Origin: Sphingopyxis sp.
Lineage (GTDB): Bacteria; Pseudomonadota; Alphaproteobacteria; Sphingomonadales; Sphingomonadaceae
Assembly: GCF_019459305.1 (NCBI RefSeq)
Contig: NZ_JAIBES010000132.1
Coordinates: 1-47,369, forward strand
Direction of reading: 5' to 3'
Length of the DNA: 47,369 bases
Position numbers and translations under genes: made by a program. Positions 43,111 to 47,369 of this stretch are shown here, in pieces (the stretch's first letter is position 1; every line of letters starts with the position of its first letter). The notes below the pieces were generated by a model. It made no database searches. It was not told the origin of the DNA and worked only from the letters and a program-made list of their open reading frames with translations.

Positions 43111-46046
43111 CGGATGACTGCCTGGACCGAGATCATGCGACCAAGTGGGCTCGCCTTTTCCGGATCATAGCCGAGCGCCGACGTCTGGCTCTTGTTGTTC
43201 ACATAGGGCGGATCGCGATCGAAAAGATTCTGGAGTGCGAGGCTGAGTTGGAGGCCGCGCCCATCGGTTTCGTCGGCTTTCTGGCCGATGCGCTGCGACA
43301 GGGTTAGATCGACCGTGGTCCACGACGAGACATGCTCATTGGGGATCGCGACCTGGTTCCGATAGCCATCGGTGTAGTTGACGAACGCATTGGCAGAAAA
43401 TCCGCCCTTTGCCCATCCAAGGCGTCCGCGAAGCCGCCATTTGACCGGGCTCGCATAAAGACCGACGAAATCGCTGCTCGCCGAGCCGGGAGACAGCTGC
43501 TTGATGATCGAGAAAATGTGCGTGCCGCTGACTCCGAGGTCGAGCCTCCCTCCCTCGAACTCGGGCGCGTAGCCAAGATCGATGTCGATGCCGTTCTGAT
43601 GCTCACGTGTAAGATTGCGGGTCTGTCCGTCCAGAATCGCAACGACCTGGTTCGGCGCAATGGCGATCGGGTTCGTGAAGCTTGGCTGGTCATAGTAGAA
43701 CTGGACGAGATCGAGCGGTGGATTGTCGAGGACGACGCCCCCGAAGACGTCGCGGTTGGCGAGGAAGCGCAGATAATCCTCGGTGAGGGTTCCGATTCGA
43801 TCGCGATAGTCGACGTCGAAATATGTGAGCGAAGCCTTGAAACCAGGCATCGAAGATGGCGCAATATCGAAGCCGGCAGTCCAGGTCGTCGCTTTCTCCG
43901 GCTGTATGTTCGGTGCATAACCAAAGAGCGCGAGGACGTTAGAGCTTCCGGTCGGCGATGCAGGATCAGGAACCGAGAGCGTCGTGTAAAGCGACAGCGC
44001 CGGGCCTATCAACTCGTCAAACTGCGGCGCTCGAAAGGAGGTGCCGTAGGAACCACGTAGCGCGATGCCTTGAACTGGCTCCCAGCGAAGGCTGAACTTG
44101 GGATTCTCGGTGCGGCCAAACTGGTTATAGTCCTCGATGCGCCCAGCGAGCGTCAAGTCGACCTTGTGGAAGCCCGGCATCTCGTTATCGGGTCCGAAGA
44201 CGGGCACGAGCATTTCGGCATAGATTGACTTTACATGACGCGGGCCGGGGAAACCCGGATAAGGCGCGGCGACGGGAGCGAGCGTGCTCTGGTCCTGAAT
44301 GCGGAAATAGTCATTGGCCTCGCGGCGATACTCGGCGCCAACCGCGAGGCGGACATCGCCTGCAGGCAATCGGAACAACGGTCCATCGGCGCGGAGCGCG
44401 GCTGACCATGTTTTAAAAGTGTCGATCGTTTGGTTGCTGCCGCGGATATAGTCGATCGTCGCCTGATTGTTCGCCGTGCCGTCGCCGAACACGTTGAACG
44501 ACGTTGCCGGATTGGTGTCGGCGAGCGCGACCGCGAGCCGCGCACTATTCACGGAATTGCGTGTGTAGGCCTTCCCTTTCTGGATCCCATACGCCCCCCC
44601 CAGCTGAATGCGCCAGTCGCCAATCGTCTTTTCGAGGCCGGCCGACGTCGAGAGTGCACGAACGCGGCCTTCGTTGATCTGCGGCCCGACATCGTTGACG
44701 AAATTGTAGGTAACCTGGACCGGCTGCCCCGTGCCGATCGGATCGACATAAAAGGGGTTCGTTACGGGAACGCGCGCGGTGCGGAGCGCGGTCACGTTGC
44801 TGATCCGGCGATAATTTCGCTGCGCGGCGAGGATGCTCGCGTGAAAGGTCAGGCTGTCGGTGATATCGAACTCGCCCGCGGCATAGAGACTGTGAACCCG
44901 CTGGCGCGGCAGCAGGTCGGTTTCGGCGCGATTGTCGCGGCGATTTTGGACGCCGGGAAGCAACTGAGCCGCCGTCAGGGTGCGGCCATTTTGACCACCC
45001 GGAATGCCGAAGAGCTGGCCATTCGCCGCTCGGATCGTGCCGGGACTCGCGTAGATCGAACGATAGTCGGGACCGCCGAAGGGACGGAGGTCCTCGCGCG
45101 CGAAGTCGCGCTCCGATGCCGCAAGAGTGCCACGGTCGCTATATTGATAAGCGAGAACGAGGTGGCCACCATTCCACTTCTTCCCGAGCAATTGGCTGAA
45201 CTGGACTTCGGTCATGTCGCCGTCGGCGGTGCCAGCGCGCAGGATCGTTTCGGCGCCTTCAAATCGATTGCGGAGGCGAAGATTGATGACGCCCGCAACC
45301 GCATCGGCACCATAAATCGCCGAGGCGCCGTCGGTCAGCACTTCGATCCGTTCGACCGCAGTCATCGGGATGAGAGAAATGTCCGCGAAGAGGCCGCCGG
45401 TGCCGCCCAGCGCGGGCCGCGCGCCGTCGATCAGAACGAGCGTCGAATTGGTGCCGAGGCCGCGAAGGTTGATGCTCGACCCGAGCGTCGAATCGTTGCC
45501 TGTGCCGTTGCGCGTCGTCGCGCCGGTCGTCGTTTCGTTGGAGCCGCCCATGAACGCCTGCGGGAGCGACTGGAGCAATTGCTGAACCGTGCCGTAGCCG
45601 CTCTTCTCAATCGCCTCCCGGTCGATCGTCACAACCGGCGAACCGGCCGGCCCCGCTCCCCGGATGCGCGAGCCGGTCACAATGATCGCGCCATCCGCGC
45701 CGCTTTCAGTCGATCCATTGTCGGCCGCAGCGCCGTTTCCCGCGCGCAATGTGAGAGCGCCTTCGACCAGCTCCGGCAAAAGGCCCGTTCCTGCTAGCAG
45801 TCGGGAGAGGGCGCGGTCCGACGACATCCGGCCGCGCACCAAGATCGAACGCCGCCCCTTGACTAGCTCGGTCGCGAACAGAATCTGGCGTCCCGAAACG
45901 TCCGCATATTCTTGAAGCGCGTCCCCGAGCGGCTGTGCCGCAATGTCATAATCGCGCTGGTCGGTCTGCGCCTGCGCAGCGACCGGACAGAGCGCGCCGA
46001 CAGCGCATCCCGTGGCCAGAAAAGCGGCCAGCAAACTCTTGTTCAT
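43104..46046 (-). CDS. TonB-dependent transducer receptor with STN domain (lasso-locus type)
   Basis: A 980-aa outer-membrane receptor. After the signal peptide (ends near VAAQAQ) comes the STN signalling domain, residues 32-105 (YDIAAQPLGDALQEYADVSG), which talks to a FecR-type anti-sigma factor. Then follow the TonB box/plug (GAIIVTGSRIRGAG, INLRGLGTNSTLVLIDGARP, VERIEVLTDGASAIYGADAV) and a barrel ending SVQAVIRW. Astexin-type lasso clusters carry the same receptor next to the isopeptidase, where it is thought to import the lasso peptide. FecR and sigma genes lie directly upstream. Confidence 0.95.
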   Translation of the reverse strand: MNKSLLAAFLATGCAVGALCPVAAQAQTDQRDYDIAAQPLGDALQEYADVSGRQILFATELVKGRRSILVRGRMSSDRALSRLLAGTGLLPELVEGALTLRAGNGAAADNGSTESGADGAIIVTGSRIRGAGPAGSPVVTIDREAIEKSGYGTVQQLLQSLPQAFMGGSNETTTGATTRNGTGNDSTLGSSINLRGLGTNSTLVLIDGARPALGGTGGLFADISLIPMTAVERIEVLTDGASAIYGADAVAGVINLRLRNRFEGAETILRAGTADGDMTEVQFSQLLGKKWNGGHLVLAYQYSDRGTLAASERDFAREDLRPFGGPDYRSIYASPGTIRAANGQLFGIPGGQNGRTLTAAQLLPGVQNRRDNRAETDLLPRQRVHSLYAAGEFDITDSLTFHASILAAQRNYRRISNVTALRTARVPVTNPFYVDPIGTGQPVQVTYNFVNDVGPQINEGRVRALSTSAGLEKTIGDWRIQLGGAYGIQKGKAYTRNSVNSARLAVALADTNPATSFNVFGDGTANNQATIDYIRGSNQTIDTFKTWSAALRADGPLFRLPAGDVRLAVGAEYRREANDYFRIQDQSTLAPVAAPYPGFPGPRHVKSIYAEMLVPVFGPDNEMPGFHKVDLTLAGRIEDYNQFGRTENPKFSLRWEPVQGIALRGSYGTSFRAPQFDELIGPALSLYTTLSVPDPASPTGSSNVLALFGYAPNIQPEKATTWTAGFDIAPSSMPGFKASLTYFDVDYRDRIGTLTEDYLRFLANRDVFGGVVLDNPPLDLVQFYYDQPSFTNPIAIAPNQVVAILDGQTRNLTREHQNGIDIDLGYAPEFEGGRLDLGVSGTHIFSIIKQLSPGSASSDFVGLYASPVKWRLRGRLGWAKGGFSANAFVNYTDGYRNQVAIPNEHVSSWTTVDLTLSQRIGQKADETDGRGLQLSLALQNLFDRDPPYVNNKSQTSALGYDPEKASPLGRMISVQAVIRW

Positions 46047-46109
46047 CCTATCCTCCCAGCGGCCTTCATGGCCGTCTGAGGGGGCAAGACGGATTGGGTC
46101 GAAGAACTC

Positions 46110-47069
46110 CTAGTGGGTTATTTTCGGCATCAGGACATAGCCGCCCGCCTGATCTTTCACATCGAGGTCGAGCGCGGCCGCGAGCTGACGGGCGAGTGAT
46201 CGCGCGTCCGAAACATCGAAACGCCCGCTGACCAGCCGTCCGCCGATTGCCGTATCGGCGAGCCGGATCTTGGCGCTGTTGACCCGATTAGCACGGTCGA
46301 GGACGGCACCGAGGGGGAGCCCTTCGGCGAGGAGGAGGTTCGGTCCTTCGGCTTCGCTGACGGGATTGGACATGGTGACGGTCTCGCCGTTCGGCCTGGT
46401 CTCGACGAGTATGGGCGCATCCTTCTCGACCGCGGCGCGCTGGCCGGGACGGAGGCGGAGCGGGGCTTGGGGGTTGGCGGTGGCGCGCACCTCTACCGAC
46501 CCCTCGACAAGATGAACGACCGGCCGCCGTCCCGTCAGATCGACCTCGAAGATTGTCCCGAGAGCGGTGGTTTCACTCACCCCCGCTTCGACACGGAACG
46601 GCCGCTCGCTGTCATGCGCGACCGTGAAGCGCGCGCGGCCGCCGACAAGGTGCACGCGCCGTTCGCCCGACATGAACCGCCCGTCGACGCGAGCGCCGTC
46701 CATCAGCACGACGCGAGTGCCGTCCTCCAGAATGACTTCGCCGGTCGCATTGTCCGCGACGATCGGATCGGTGCCGCCATTGCCGAGCAGCACCCAGGCT
46801 AAGGCCAGCGAGATCGCCAGGACCAGCGCGGCGGCGAGCGCCCAGTGCGCGCGCAACGGGGGTGTCGCCTTTGACGGCACTTGGCGGTGCGCGGCGAGAT
46901 GTTCTTCCGCCACGCCGCCAGTGATGAGCCAATCTTCTTTGGCGTTTGCATAGGCCTCGGCATTTTCGGGATCGGAATGCCAGGCATCGAACTCTGCCCG
47001 GTCCGCCTCGGCGCCAGGCGTGCGCATGCGTGCAAACCAATGCGCGGCCTCCGTGTCGCGGTCGCTCAC
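46110..47069 (-). CDS. FecR-family anti-sigma / signal-transducing protein
   Basis: A 319-aa inner-membrane protein. The N-terminal cytoplasmic part (AAHWFARMRTPGAEADRAEF, FDAWHSDPENAEAYANAKED) is the DUF4880 sigma-binding domain. One membrane segment lies near 75-95 (LAAALVLAISLALAWVLLG). The periplasmic FecR domain follows (GEVILEDGTRVVLMDGARVD, VEGSVEVRATANPQAPLRLR), with a C-terminal STN-interacting part. It relays receptor occupancy to the ECF sigma factor, whose stop codon overlaps its start as ATGA. Confidence 0.94.
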   Translation of the reverse strand: MSDRDTEAAHWFARMRTPGAEADRAEFDAWHSDPENAEAYANAKEDWLITGGVAEEHLAAHRQVPSKATPPLRAHWALAAALVLAISLALAWVLLGNGGTDPIVADNATGEVILEDGTRVVLMDGARVDGRFMSGERRVHLVGGRARFTVAHDSERPFRVEAGVSETTALGTIFEVDLTGRRPVVHLVEGSVEVRATANPQAPLRLRPGQRAAVEKDAPILVETRPNGETVTMSNPVSEAEGPNLLLAEGLPLGAVLDRANRVNSAKIRLADTAIGGRLVSGRFDVSDARSLARQLAAALDLDVKDQAGGYVLMPKITH

Positions 47070-47369
47070 TTAGTGTCGGCCCGCGCCTTGCGGATCGCGA
47101 TCATCGCCTGTGCGATATGCCATTCGACGCCCTTCACGCTGATTCCTTTCGCTGTCGCGATCTCCTCATAGCTCAGGCCATCGAACCGATGCATCACGAA
47201 TATGGAACCAGTTTGGGGCTTTAATTTCTCGATCGCCTCGCCGACGCGCCGCATCGTGTCGCGCGCCTCGAGCGCTGCATGGGGGTCAGGGCCAGCGATA
47301 TCCTCATCCACGAAACTGTGATGCAGCGAAGTCTGGCGCCCCCGGTGGGCGCGCGCCCCGGGGGGGGGG
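47066..47369 (-). CDS. ECF sigma factor (FecI-like), 5' end cut by the contig end
   Basis: Only the C-terminal part is present. Sigma region 4 is clear: IEKLKPQTGSIFVMHRFDGL, then SYEEIATAKGISVKGVEWHI, the helix-turn-helix for -35 recognition. The frame stays open upstream of the apparent start (TSLHHSFVDEDIAG), so the missing N-terminal region 2 lies beyond the window; the final 40 bases are unreliable. ATGA overlap with fecR shows one operon. It probably transcribes the fecR-receptor-isopeptidase block and possibly the lasso operon. Confidence 0.88.
   Translation of the reverse strand, partial: PPPGARAHRGRQTSLHHSFVDEDIAGPDPHAALEARDTMRRVGEAIEKLKPQTGSIFVMHRFDGLSYEEIATAKGISVKGVEWHIAQAMIAIRKARADTK

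Noticed and set aside
44430..45797. 455-aa open frame opposite the lasso-locus TonB receptor
   Set aside because: Antisense shadow of the receptor's barrel and plug with no recognisable fold.
1..47369. CRISPR array, rRNA genes, prophage structural genes or replication origin
   Set aside because: No regularly spaced repeats, rRNA-like sequence, phage structural proteins or DnaA-box/iteron clusters were found on reading either strand.

Overview
The window looks like a draft-contig piece of a sphingomonad (Sphingopyxis/Sphingomonas/Novosphingobium-type alphaproteobacterium). GC is high, three large TonB-dependent receptors are present, an intergenic palindrome of the type I associate with sphingomonads is present, and an astexin/sphingopyxin-type lasso-peptide locus with FecI/FecR and TonB genes fills the right end. 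Both extreme ends are G/C homopolymer-rich and look like low-quality contig ends.

Layout. (1) 0.4-7.6 kb is core chromosome: lolA, ftsK, a UbiH/Coq6-type hydroxylase, a sigma-like gene with a frame break, a Lon-substrate-binding-domain protein, a thioredoxin-TPR co-chaperone and a tRNA-Gly(GCC). (2) 7.6-35.2 kb is a mosaic accessory region. It starts at the tRNA-Gly with a degenerate IS5-family element and ends in a broken tyrosine recombinase and a truncated SLOG/DUF2493 gene. Inside lies a catabolic cluster: a TonB receptor and a Tat-exported RidA-like protein; then a long minus-strand run (25.3 to 12.4 kb) encoding an extradiol dioxygenase, an FAD aromatic hydroxylase, a cytochrome P450, an Fe-type alcohol dehydrogenase, an aldehyde dehydrogenase, a BBE-like flavin oxidase, an SRPBCC protein, an SDR, glutathione-dependent formaldehyde dehydrogenase, a 2Fe-2S ferredoxin, a dead S-formylglutathione hydrolase and a damaged ferredoxin reductase. 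A divergent FAH-family hydrolase, a second TonB receptor, a NodD/NahR-like LysR regulator and a beta-keto acid cleavage enzyme follow. Remnants (NmrA, MFS, molybdopterin subunit, SDR tail) mark deletion junctions. (3) 35.4-47.4 kb is a luxR-luxI-phyH-gntR set directly followed by a lasso-peptide operon (two 40-residue precursors, a fused RRE/protease B protein and an AsnB-like cyclase C). Facing it is a lasso isopeptidase, TonB transducer, FecR and ECF sigma block.

How the genes may work together. The catabolic genes fit uptake of an aromatic compound, P450 oxidation or O-demethylation (which would release formaldehyde), ring hydroxylation, meta-cleavage, hydrolysis and beta-keto acid cleavage. 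A recurring GCAAATTGAT motif in three intergenic regions may be a shared operator. In the lasso region, quorum-sensing genes sit directly upstream of the precursors. The opposite-strand block would import or sense a lasso peptide, signal through FecR and sigma, and open the peptide with the isopeptidase. Quorum-linked lasso signalling is the most interesting candidate system here. The substrate of the catabolic island, and the QS-lasso link, are inferences.
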